Part shown: positions 49,301 to 59,326 of the stretch, piece by piece
Position numbering within the stretch: the stretch's first letter is position 1
Layout of the letters: each line of letters starts with the position of its first letter
NCBI RefSeq assembly: GCF_001625215.2
Contig: NC_030386.2
Span: forward strand, 36,831,296 to 36,895,295
Direction: 5' to 3'
From: Daucus carota subsp. sativus
Taxonomy: Eukaryota; Streptophyta; Magnoliopsida; Apiales; Apiaceae
Length of the DNA stretch: 64,000 nt
Notes under the pieces: model-generated
Database searches by the model: none
The model's input: only the letters and a program-made list of their open reading frames with translations
Told to the model about the DNA's origin: nothing
Translations under genes and position numbers: made by a program

Positions 49301-50458
49301 CAACTTGATAGAGGTGTGAGCCTTGCCTGCTGAGACACAGGCTGGGCGCCTCATTAAAGTGGAGCCCATTTTGACCATCTTATTGTAATCTACATATTTT
49401 TATTGCGGTACATTACGTATTCAATTATTTTTATTGCAGTACAATACATATTCAAAAGTTTGTCGATAATTTATCTGATAGAAATTTACCTCTTAAATAG
49501 GACTACAAAATCATGTTGGCAAAAAAAAAGGACTACAAAATCATGTTGGCAAAAAAAAGGACTACAAAATCATACTTTAGTTTGAGTACTTTTGAGCAGG
49601 AATTCATTATTATTGTTTGTTAATTGTTACCTTAAATAAATTCATTCAGTTTATGTTCTCATTCCTTTTGTATTTTTGGAATACTATCTTATTTGGATCA
49701 AATTGTTATTCATCATGTTTATACTATGGTTTTTTTTATTCATTTTTGTTATGTAGTAACTTGTTAACCTGTTCTGCATCACCACTGATGATTTACCGTA
49801 GTAATTTAGCATAAATAAGTGTACTCTAATTTCCTACAGCACTGTCTTATACCTAAGAGAAAAATATTATCTCTGCTGCACAAATGACTTCCTTACAACT
49901 AAATGATGCTGTCTTCACTTAATTGCTCAGTAAGAAGAAATCACTTTTTACAAAATGTTCCCTGATAAGATAATCATATTTTTGATTGTTTAATTCCAGG
50001 CTATTTTTCCAAGATATTTAACGCATCGTCAAGGGGTTACTGTAAGCACTGCAATACTATAATGTGGCTTAATGACATGGAGTGTACTACAAAACGTTGT
50101 AGATTGAGTTGTGGAAATCACCAAATCAAGCCTGTATTAAATCAGAAGGTAACTTATGTAGTTGTATGAGAACTTTGGGTGCTAAAAAATTTGTTACATT
50201 CTGGTTTTTCGATCGGTTATGCACTTATGCTTTCTTTTTCTAAAAGCTTGACATATATCCGCTTTTAATTTTGACCTACTGAATGTTGAAGTCTCCTGAA
50301 TACACTGACCCTTGTATCTGATTTTCCAGATTGTGAACTACGTGACAGAGGGCTCTCTGGATGGCTCTGGTCGTCTGTACATAGTATCTTCTGACAGTGA
50401 TAGTGATTCGGAGGAAGGGTCTCCCTCACTCTGGAATTATTCTTTTTCGAATAATTAG
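46345..50458 (+). CDS. F-box protein with N-terminal helical region and Cys-rich C-terminal motif
   Basis: Six exons join in frame: 46345-46526, 47257-47411, 48621-48708, 48921-49120, 50000-50148, 50330-50458, giving 300 residues. Residues about 1-112 are helical and basic (starting MKVSDRYKSLKLRESMGK). The F-box lies at about 115-158 (LPEDVLLHIFSYLDLRSL ... W) and would bind SKP1 in an SCF ubiquitin ligase. Exon 5 holds CKHC, then C and CRLSCGNH, a possible zinc-binding cluster that may recognise substrate. The tail has SSDSDSDSEEGSP, a likely CK2 target. Equivalent to the protein I recall as Arabidopsis AT5G52880; function unknown. The last codons lie beside a SINE, so the natural end may have been altered. 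It is downstream of the AAA-ATPase gene on the same strand. Confidence 0.9.
49498..49570. repeat. 30-bp tandem repeat (2.5 copies)
   Basis: Units beginning AGGACTACAAAATCATGTTG followed by GC and an A-run, in the fourth F-box intron. Confidence 0.9.
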
Positions 50459-50615
50459 GCTTATATGCCTTACAAATGAGTATCGTGCTAATACTTCTCG
50501 GGGGTGAGCGGGAGTCGAACCCATATACCCGAGAACAGAGAGCGAGAGTGGAACTCAGATACCCCGAGACAATAGAGGATAAACCCACCACTTGGGCTAT
50601 TCAATCGTGCTCTTC
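50445..50615 (-). mobile_element. tRNA-derived SINE next to the F-box stop codon
   Basis: On the minus strand an A-box TAGCCCAAGTGG (50599-50588) and B-box GGTTCGACTCCC (50522-50510) mark a tRNA-derived head. The spacing is long because a module of about 35 bp is duplicated: TCTCGGGGTATCTGAGTTCC is followed by TCTCGGGTATATGGGTTCGA. The element runs toward the F-box stop at 50456 and an A-rich stretch (T-rich on +) just beyond. No clear target duplication was found, so the 3' limit is approximate. Confidence 0.6.
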
Positions 50616-51713
50616 TTAGTGTATAGAAACCTTTCAAAAGGTTCGGTGTTGTTTTTATATATATATAATATGACTTGTCTACTTATAGTGCCCACTTAGA
50701 GGAAATGACTCTCTCTGCTTACGCCAAGGCTTATCCCATTGTGCTGGAGAAAGTAGTTTATAATCTCAGAACTAATGAGATTTACCATTTAGCTGAATTG
50801 TTTTTGGGTAAATATAGAGTTGGAATGTATATGGTTTTACATGACAAGGTTTTTTTAGTGGTTGTCTGATCTTGTAGGCTGCAGTTGTGGAATATAGTTA
50901 ACAGTTAATTAAGTTACAAAATCATTATACTTGAAAATGGATGGGAAGCACATTTCAGTAAATTCAGTTTTACTGAGGAAAAAGCAGCCGGTAAAGAGCC
51001 GAGCTGTGTTTGAAAAGTGCCAGGCTCGAGTTCGACTAAATAGTTTGCACTCGAGTTGTCTTCACAGAATTTAGAACTCGAACTTGGCCCCCTGACTATT
51101 GAAATAGCTTGAGCTTGGTTTAATTAGTTTCGAACTGAACATAAATATTTTTAGAGCCACCTGCATTAACTAGATACAAAAATTATGAAAATTCTTCTCT
51201 GGTGGGCTTAACTCTTGATATTTTATAAGTGTTCTTCTATTCGTGATCTCAAATCATATCAATAATTTGTTCAACAAAATTGCTGTAATTTATCAACCAA
51301 ATTCTAGAAATAGAATTAAAATATAAGAACAATTGTTTGAAATTTATCAAACAGAATTCTAAAGAATAAATTTGAAATACAAAAATACGAGTTTGACATA
51401 TGATAATAGCATCACTAATACTCATAGACACGCAAAAAATGTAATAGACAACGGAACATGTTGGAATTCGATAATTATAAAAAAAAAGAAGTTGATAAAT
51501 ATAATTAATAATACTTAAATTCATTTTCAATATTATAAGAAGACCGAGCAAGTCAACATCTCGTTCTGATACACATATATGATATTAATTAATTCTATCT
51601 TTTATAAAATGTTATTTTTAAATATATGTACAAGTAAACAATCTCAACCAATTTACAACAAAATATTAGTTCTCGAATTTATTTTAAATAAATTTGGTCA
51701 GCAACTTCTAAAA
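50616..51713. other. Gene-free spacer
   Basis: No supported gene. A stretch at about 50990-51130 (AGAGCCGAGCTGTG, GGCTCGAGTTCGAC, GAACTCGAACTTGG) resembles a decayed relative of the hAT MITE at 8.9 kb. Confidence 0.4.
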
Positions 51714-51722
51714 TCAATATAA

Positions 51723-51861
51723 TCGAGTTGGAGTTTCTAAATTAATCTTAACATAACCACCCCACTATGAAGTTTGATACAGTGTGTGTATATATATATA
51801 CACACACACTGTATCAAAAATAGTGGGGTGGTTATGTTAAGATTAATTTAGAAATTCCAAC
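51723..51861. mobile_element. Near-perfect hairpin MITE (foldback)
   Basis: The left arm (51724-51794) and right arm (51795-51863) are almost exact reverse complements over about 70 bp, meeting at a TATATATATA centre flanked by (GT)n/(AC)n. A 9-bp TCAATATAA lies on each side (51714-51722 and 51862-51870), typical for Mutator-like MITEs. The few mismatches suggest a young insertion. Confidence 0.8.
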
Positions 51862-51870
51862 TCAATATAA

Positions 51871-52537
51871 CAAAAAATTGTTAACTAGTTTGAACATTAT
51901 ATATATGAATTTCAATAATACTTTTTATAACTAAGTCTTGTCATGAAAATGATTTTATATTTAAATTATTATCATAGAAAAGTACAAATATGAGAATAAA
52001 AGTACTTTATAATAGAAAAAAATTAATTTTTTAATAATAAAAATAATTTACACACATAATAATGTCTTGGCAACCCTAACATTTTATTGCACCACCATTA
52101 AAATATTCATTTCTTCCAAATACCTTAAATTTATCATTTTAAGACATTATTAACTTGCTCAAAATGGGGTTTAAGGGCCAGCACAGCCCAGCACCAGATC
52201 AAATAATTAAAGGAACCCTTTCTTTTCCATACTCAAATCGTAACTATTACAAAACATATAAAATATTGATGGGTCGATAATGAATAAGCTAGCACATCAA
52301 AATCAAATCAATCTAAACTAACACGCCTGAGGAATGTTTAGTGATAAACTGATACCCAAAACTTAACCACCTCATAAAACACAATAATCATGTTGTAAAA
52401 TATGGAACCCAGACGTACTACCTTCGAATAATAACTACTAAAAACAAGGGTCCCAGCTGATGAAAAAAGTGAGCAACAGCTTCAGTCATATAGCTACACC
52501 ACTTATCAATGAAAAACTAGAGACCTTGTCTGCCTCT
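51871..52537. other. Spacer and presumed 3' UTR of the reticulon gene
   Basis: AT-rich, with no gene. The right part reads as the 3' UTR of the minus-strand reticulon gene. Confidence 0.4.
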
Positions 52538-54633
52538 CTACAAGAACTTTTTGTCTTTCAATGGCCCTCGAGGAATCTTGCTTAAAACCTTCACATTGAA
52601 TACAGCATACTGCTTCTTAATCTCAGCTTCTGCCTTTTCAGCGAAAGCATCAACCTTGTCTTCGTACTTCTCATAAAGCAGAGGAATAGTATGCAGCAAC
52701 ACAAAAGCTGGTTTCAGAACAAGGAAAATGTCAATGAAAAAAATTAGAAAGGTAATAAGTAATAACATGCGACAAAAATACTGCAACTTCTAGAAGCTTT
52801 ATCACAAACATTTGAACCAGTGTGCTTACATATGTAGAACAAGGTCAAGAAATTCCAGTAACTCCCGAGAATCGAAAAGAACCATAAACCAGCAATCACC
52901 TGGTTCCAAACCATAATGAGTATTGGCCGATCAGCAAAACATAATTAACTCCATCGTGACAGCAAATATTGATATGCATGCTCAAAGAATAGAACGCTGC
53001 CTATTTTAATTTGAAAAATGGCGGGGCACATTCCCGCCAGTATTATTCAGTGACTAACATGCTATCCAATCAAACAGGCACCATTTGTAATCTTAAAACA
53101 ATAAATGGTAATAAAGAGTAGAGCATACTGCAAGAAACTTCTTCAAGTCTTTCCCTGCCGCAATGTCACGGAATATTGCAAGAGCTCTGTTGACTTCAAT
53201 TCTAAGGGCACCTGCTACACCCAAGACAAGATCTTCAGGAAGAATAGCTTCTGGAAATTTGGGGGGAGACCTGATCGAGCAAAGAAGTTATTACAGGGGG
53301 TAATTTAACTTGGTTTTGGAACAAAACAGAAAAAGACATTTATTTAGCTTACTTGTTGATAAAGGTGGATGCATTTGACCAAAGGAAGAGGACTGCCAAA
53401 GCCAGTATAAGGACATGGCATACTAATGTTAGCAAATGATACTCCAGCAATTCAAAAAACACCCAAATAGCAGTGGCAAAACCAAGCACCCCAGCAGAAA
53501 TCTTCTTGTTTCTCCAGAGGAAGATATCAGCAGCTGTTTATATGACATCTTAGTAAACCGTGACACAGAAGGGCTCTGAATATTAAAACTATTAAATAAA
53601 TCATATCACACTAAAGCACATTACATTACACTAAAAGTCATTTTAATATCCATGAAATGCTTTGAATAATTAGGAACATGCACACTAATAAATGACATTC
53701 AAACATGTCTAACCAATATGCTTAAACCATTATCCTTAACCCCATAGTAAACCATGCACTAGAGCATAAGCTAGAGACTAGAGTACACCTGCACCAGTAT
53801 TGATCCGGAAAATCATATACCCTCAGTTAATGAGGAAACGTATTAACCATCACATTCAACTTTTCCCCTATTTCACCAAATGGCAGTGACTGATCAGTTA
53901 CATTTTGCATATAAAGCCTAATCTCGCTTTAAAACCATGACCAAACCAAACATGCTCGACCCCGATGTATATAATAGTAAATATTGTTTCTACATTTAAA
54001 ACAGCATCTATCGCAGTAACAACATATCAATAAGATAACGAGATAATTTTACACTACTCATGTCAAATTGTCAACACAGTCTTCTACCAGGTAATAATTA
54101 CCAATAAGAGCTTATACAACCAATCAATTAAGCACTCGAGATCATGACAGTAAACAAAATTCCTTTCTTAAAACATATGAACCCAAACATAGATCTAACA
54201 CAACAAACAAACTAAATCCACTAATAATACATCTCACATCTGAAGCTTAACACATTAAATAAAACTCACTTTATTACAAAAACTACAAGATTAATTCAAA
54301 TCTACGTAGATCTACAATTAATGAATCAAATTGCATACACAAGACAACGCATACACATATATATTTAGGGAGCTGGAGGGAGAGAGGGGGGGGAGAGGGA
54401 GAGAGAGAGAGAGAGAGATTACGTTTGCCGCCACCAAGGACCTTATGAATAGGCTTCTCTCTCCCAAGAATCCGATACACCTTGTTCTTCACGGCCTCGA
54501 CTGTTGACTCCTTCTCGCTACTCTTCTTCTTCTCATCATCAGAATCCGAGGAATCGTCACCGTGCAACTTCTCAGTGATCTTCTCAATCAGCGATTCAGC
54601 CTTGGGCTCCACTTCTCCGGCGTGATCTGCCAT
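52538..54633 (-). CDS. Reticulon-like protein B (RTNLB)
   Basis: Five minus-strand exons: 54633-54423, 53533-53353, 53270-53129, 52899-52830, 52707-52538, giving 257 residues. Reticulons wedge into and curve tubular endoplasmic reticulum membrane; some plant RTNLBs also affect receptor traffic and plasmodesmata. The N-terminus starts [19 protein letters not shown] and is acidic and Ser-rich ([12 protein letters not shown]), followed by [19 protein letters not shown], the usual entry to the reticulon homology domain. That domain has two long hydrophobic hairpins: one around [19 protein letters not shown] and the next stretch, the other around [18 protein letters not shown], with the [13 protein letters not shown] loop between. 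The C-terminus is basic ([14 protein letters not shown]). Length fits the RTNLB1-4 group; the exact member is not assigned. Confidence 0.93.
54374..54419. repeat. (GA)n microsatellite in reticulon intron 1
   Basis: A GGGAGAGG/GAGAGA run directly downstream (in gene orientation) of the first donor site at 54422. Confidence 0.85.
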
Positions 54634-55014
54634 CGAGATCTCCGATTAAATGTCGCAAATATCGAGGTGAGTGACGGCGTTTGTGAGTAAAAGAGTATTC
54701 AAGTGAAATGAGAGTGAGGGTTTGTGTGGGAGATTTATTAGGGGAGCTATTGACGGAAAGTTCTGGAATTGACGCCGTTTACTCTTGTCAATGACTTTTG
54801 TGTGACGGGTTTGGTTAATTGCTACATACGTGGTGGGCTGGGATTGGCTTAGGTTGATTGTCGTGGGCCTTCAAATGGGTTGTATTGTTGTGTGACATTT
54901 GGAGCTGTTTGGGCCGGTCCTTTCTCAGACCTAACTAATCTTCTTGTGTCTTAGTATGACATTATTTAATCAGAATATTGTCGATATCTTGTTGTGAAAA
55001 ATAAATGGCACCGA
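54634..55014. other. Upstream region of the reticulon gene
   Basis: Presumed 5' UTR and promoter. No further feature can be supported. Confidence 0.4.
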
Positions 55015-55023
55015 TTCAATTAA

Positions 55024-55225
55024 GAGCAATGCTAGGGACCCCAAAAATTTTCCCCAAATTATTTTCTCAAATGACGTGGCAAACACATGGTGGAATTTGG
55101 TTGGGTGGTTTATGTGCATACAGGGGGTCCCATTATTTATTAGTATGAGTATAACCAATCACAACTTGCCATATAGATTTGAGAAAAAAATTTGGGAACA
55201 AAATTTGGGGTACTTAGCAATTTCC
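55024..55225. mobile_element. Mutator-like MITE with perfect 9-bp TSD
   Basis: TTCAATTAA occurs on both sides (55015-55023 and 55226-55234). The left end GAGCAATGCTAGGGACCCCA pairs with the reverse complement of the right end, GGAAATTGCTAAGTACCCCA. It is 202 bp and related to the element in AAA-ATPase intron 1. Confidence 0.85.
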
Positions 55226-55234
55226 TTCAATTAA

Positions 55235-56297
55235 TTTAGTGGTTGACTATCAATCGTAAGCCCTGGACCGTTTAAAAACCTGATCAATTCTTAGAATTTG
55301 AAATGTGCAACTTTGTTGTTTACTAAACAAATCCAACTCATTTGAGAAAAATATTTGAAAATTACGATGTATTTATGAATATTCAAACTCGAACCCCGAA
55401 CGAGATTCATGCTTATTCGACCTGAAATCCGAGTTTGTGCGGGATGTGGCATCTAGATTCTAGACACAAGTAAGAAAGTAGAAGGTGCAGAGAAGAAAAT
55501 GTTGAGCAGTGAGTGAAAATGAACAGGAGGAATCCAGAGATACCTCTAACTTTTTCTCTACCTGCCGCCCATGTCCTGTATTGGCCAACTTTTTCGTCGA
55601 CCACCTACTTGTGGGGTTGTATTTTAACAAGACTCTTGTACTCCCCCTCTTTAAATCACTTTAAGTGAATTGTAGCAGTACCTTATTGAATAGATCTCAG
55701 GGCGTGACCACATGAAATATCTTCCGTTAGAGTTTCATATTTAACCGATTAAATAATGGTTTAGGCTTAAAAATTAATCGCTAATTTGTTAAATTGGTCC
55801 ATAATACAATAATGATATATGGTCCACATTTTCATTCCTTCTCTCATTATTTTCATATAATAATGATATATGGTCCATATTTTCGTTAGAGTTCTTTCTT
55901 TCCTTCTCTCATTATTTTATAATATTTTCATATTATTTGGTACATATATTAAGATGTATATGAAATATATTTGCATAATCTATTTTAAATATTAAATTTT
56001 TATTAAAAATTTAATATAACTTATAAAATTACTGTACAATTTATATGAGTATTGTCAAGTCCCCCCTACTTAAGACAAACTACGGGAGAGAGGGGAGGGA
56101 GTACAATTTTTTTGATTTACTGTAACATTTTCCCCTAAAATCACATGAGTACGACCCGAGCTTAACCATAAACTAGTTATGTATCAAAACTGTGAGCCTG
56201 TGACATGTTTACAGTTCAGACACAGAGACTACAAGGACCAATGGGCCAGAAGGGTTCATCCCCTATGCTAGTGACATCATGAAGATATTTTTAAATA
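55235..56297. other. Gene-free spacer
   Basis: AT-rich with no supported gene. It contains a short local duplication around TAATGATATATGGTCCA (about 55811 and 55861). Confidence 0.4.
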
Positions 56298-56745
56298 TAG
56301 GGTGTGTATGGCGGGTTCTGAGTTTATAAGTAAAAGCACCTATTCATACTGTTTGTGTAAAATTTAAGAATTACTTATAAGAAATTGAAAATATTGGGAC
56401 CGTTTGAGTAAACTTAAAAAAAGTGATTTATTGATTAAAATAAAACAGTGGATTAGAAGTGAAAAGAAAATAAGTGAATAAATTGTTTAGAAAAGAAGTA
56501 GAAACTCAGAGTGAAAAACTAACATTCTCAACTTATTAAAAAGACTTCTACTTATTTACATAAAAACGGGGTAAGAAAAGAGAAAATTAAAAACAGTTTC
56601 TGCTTATCTTAAACAAACGGGCACATGAGCTTTTATTTCATGATTTTTGCTTTTTTACCAAACCACCTTATTTATTTATAGATCATAAATTGTTTTCAAC
56701 TTATGAGTACTTCACTTATTTTAAGCAGGAACTTAAACAATCCCC
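56298..56745. mobile_element. Harbinger/hAT-like MITE remnants
   Basis: Shares TTATAAG, then CACCTATTCATACTGTTTGTGTAAA, with the Tourist element at 26.66 kb, and has ACTTATAAG/CTTATTTTAAGCAGGAAC-like inverted pieces. Ends and target duplication are unclear and the region may be two nested copies. Confidence 0.4.
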
Positions 56746-58141
56746 GATGTTCGGCGAAACCAAATATGAGAAAGGTTAACGAAAGCATTACTAGTGGTAC
56801 TAAAGAATGTCATGGTCACACCCTAAAAGTACATCTGAGATCTAAGGAGCCACCAACTCCAAATGATTCTTTCTGACGGGGTATTTAAACTATGAGGGTA
56901 CAGGGTACTTCCCACTTCAATCTTTCTAAATACAGCATTAGTGTTGTAAAAAGTAAAGATCACACTGAATTGATAAAATCATGAAATAAAAATTAATTAA
57001 ATATTAGTAGTATTGATCAAGAATTAATCAGATGATTAGTTGAATAATCAGAGATTTATTCAATTCTACCAACAATGAAACAGGGATTAATTTGTTATTA
57101 ATTATGATTAATCACATAGAACATAGCTAAATATTAATTAATCAATTTTATAGTGTATTGTTAATTAAAAATTTGTACTATATGTTTTAGTGATTGAATA
57201 TACTAATAACAGATAATTATTAAACTTTACATCATTTTTATTTCTGAGGGAAAGTTTATTTCAACAATTTCTTGTGATATCCTTGTTATATGAAAATTTT
57301 GGTCAATTATTTATTCTTGAATTAGAAGGCCTATATTGCTGGGTTAACTTTAGAGCTAATGGGCCTCCGGCCCTGCACATCAAACCAGTAAGTTATGTTT
57401 TTCCCTTGGCTAAATATTTTGACAAATGGGCTGATCCTAAAAGGTATTCTCAAAGTATGGGCTGAGAAAGTTTCTGAGTTGAAAAACTGAGAAGAGAAGA
57501 AGTTTATAAATTCTCCCCTCAAGTGTACTCCTATGTTCCTATGAGAGGGGAGGAAAAAAGGAGTAATTGTTGCTAAATTAATGTAATTTAATTTTTTCTT
57601 ATACTGCTAGTTTCACAGATCATACAAGTTAAATCATTCGAGATATCATTATAATTTCAGAGCACATCAATTATGATACTGCTAGTTTCACATTTTATTT
57701 AGTTTTATATGTTAAATAAGTATGCCATTATAATTTCACAACACATTAGCTAGCAGTTAATATTCGATTTATAGTATTCATATTGATAAATTTTGATGAA
57801 AAATCGTGATTTTGAATTCTGATATCATATTAATTAACTAATTTTTCTGAAATGTTGGAGAAAGATTTATCACAATCATATAATCATGTTATATTTTAAC
57901 AACTTATCCCTCTAAATAATAAATCCTGTTACATAAAATGCCTCTTTTTTCCATGGACTACCCCAAAACTTCACATGTAATTACACAATATGCCACCGGA
58001 AAACTCCTACGCATGCCACACTTACTACTACATTATTATTTTAAAATTAAAAGCTTTAAAAGCTTTCTAACATATCACGTGTCACGTGTCCTAACTTTCC
58101 TAAATTATACTAACATTCCTCACCCTCTTTCTCTTCCACAG
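56746..58141. other. Spacer before the Helitron coding region
   Basis: AT-rich. A short frame around 57274-57465 is not recognisable. The 5' terminus (TC) of the Helitron could lie here or further left, but I could not identify it. Confidence 0.35.
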
Positions 58142-59180
58142 GATGAGTCCTTCCTGTTTGAAGATAAGCTGCAGAGTCTAGCTTCGAAAACCGTTCAGGG
58201 ATGCTACAAGAAGAATGAATTTGTCCTGTGCGTGTTAAAGTGTAAGTCAATCCTTTCTCCTACTGCAGAATAACACCAAAATCGTACACAGTTTTCAACT
58301 TATGGACTGGAATTTCATTTCAAATCTCGATATTCAATTTCAAATTTTAGACAGAGCTTATATTGTGTTTTGTTGAGAACTGGTTCCACAAGAATACAAG
58401 AACATTTTTCAATTGAAGCTTTGGAGGATGAAAGAGGTTTCTGTGCATAAGAACTGCTTAAATATATATCTCCTTTGCATAGAATTCATGATTTTGTGTT
58501 TTCATCTCAGGTTAATTACAATCATCTCAACCTAGATAATTTCAGTTCATTTAAATCTGAATTCGGTATGTTCTCTACCATTTTTTTGTGTATTGAATAT
58601 CCTGATAGTATGGTATTGTTTCTTTGTTTTTTTGGTTTAACAAATAATGCTTTCCAACACATTAGGAAGCACTACAGGAAGAAGGAGGAAAGCTGAGCCT
58701 CCTAAACCAGACAAAGAGAATGTGGCACCTGTTCAGATTAATACTCTATCAGGTCCATTCTTAATAGAACTTTTCAGCTTATGTTGTTAAGAAGGAAATA
58801 CAATGTTTGTTGTGAATCAAAATCTGTGGGTTTGTTGTTTGGATTCTATAAAATGTCATGTTATATTTTAAAAAATCTGTGGGTTTGTTGTTTGGATTCT
58901 ATTAAATGAAATGTTATATTTTAAATATCCAGACATGGTGCGTACAAGTTTTCATTTATGGTGGTTGTAGAGAAAATATAGAAGTTTGTTGGTTGATAAT
59001 ATGTTGGTTTGTTGTTTTGGTTTCATGAACTCTGCTATCATTTGACACTACTTAGGCATCCATAATAGAACTGTTTGTTGTTGGGGTTTTAACATAACTT
59101 TTACTCTAGGCTCTGGCACTCTCAATTCTACACAGAATGCAGGGATTCATACTGCTACTACTACCACTCCACATTATTAG
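58142..59180 (+). CDS. Possible 3' exons of an RPA-like Helitron gene (partial, uncertain)
   Basis: Candidate exons are 58142 to about 58241 (ESFLFEDKLQSLAS), about 58482-58567, 58666-58752 (TGRRKAEPPKPDKENVAP) and 59110-59180, ending PHY and TAG. The last two join in phase; the earlier joins are less certain. The basic, Pro-rich tail resembles C-termini of RPA70-like proteins carried by plant Helitrons, but no OB fold is recognisable, so the assignment rests mostly on position next to a Helitron Rep/helicase. It could equally be the start of the Rep/helicase polyprotein or host sequence. Confidence 0.35.
58818..58927. repeat. Tandem duplication of about 55 bp
   Basis: Two copies of AATCTGTGGGTTTGTTGTTT continuing into GGATTCTAT[AT]AAATG...TTATATTTTAAA. 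Confidence 0.88.
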
Positions 59181-59265
59181 ACAATGCCTATTAATTTCTA
59201 AGCTGTTAATTGTTTTGTTGCCTGTTAGTTGTTTTTTATCTCTTATCTATGTGTAAAGAGGATTC
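59176..59265 (+). repeat. Left copy of about 85-bp direct repeat flanking the Rep/helicase
   Basis: Begins ATTAGACAATGCCTATTAAT and runs through TTTATCTCTTATCTATGTGTAAAGA. A closely matching copy lies at about 63078-63164. Confidence 0.88.
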
Positions 59266-59326
59266 TGATACCTCTTCTCTGGAATAATTAACTATTTAAA
59301 CATAATTAACTACTTCATTCTTTCAG

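Noticed and set aside
57274-57465. Open frame that might be an early Helitron exon
   Set aside because: No recognisable motif and no clear splice link to the downstream exons.
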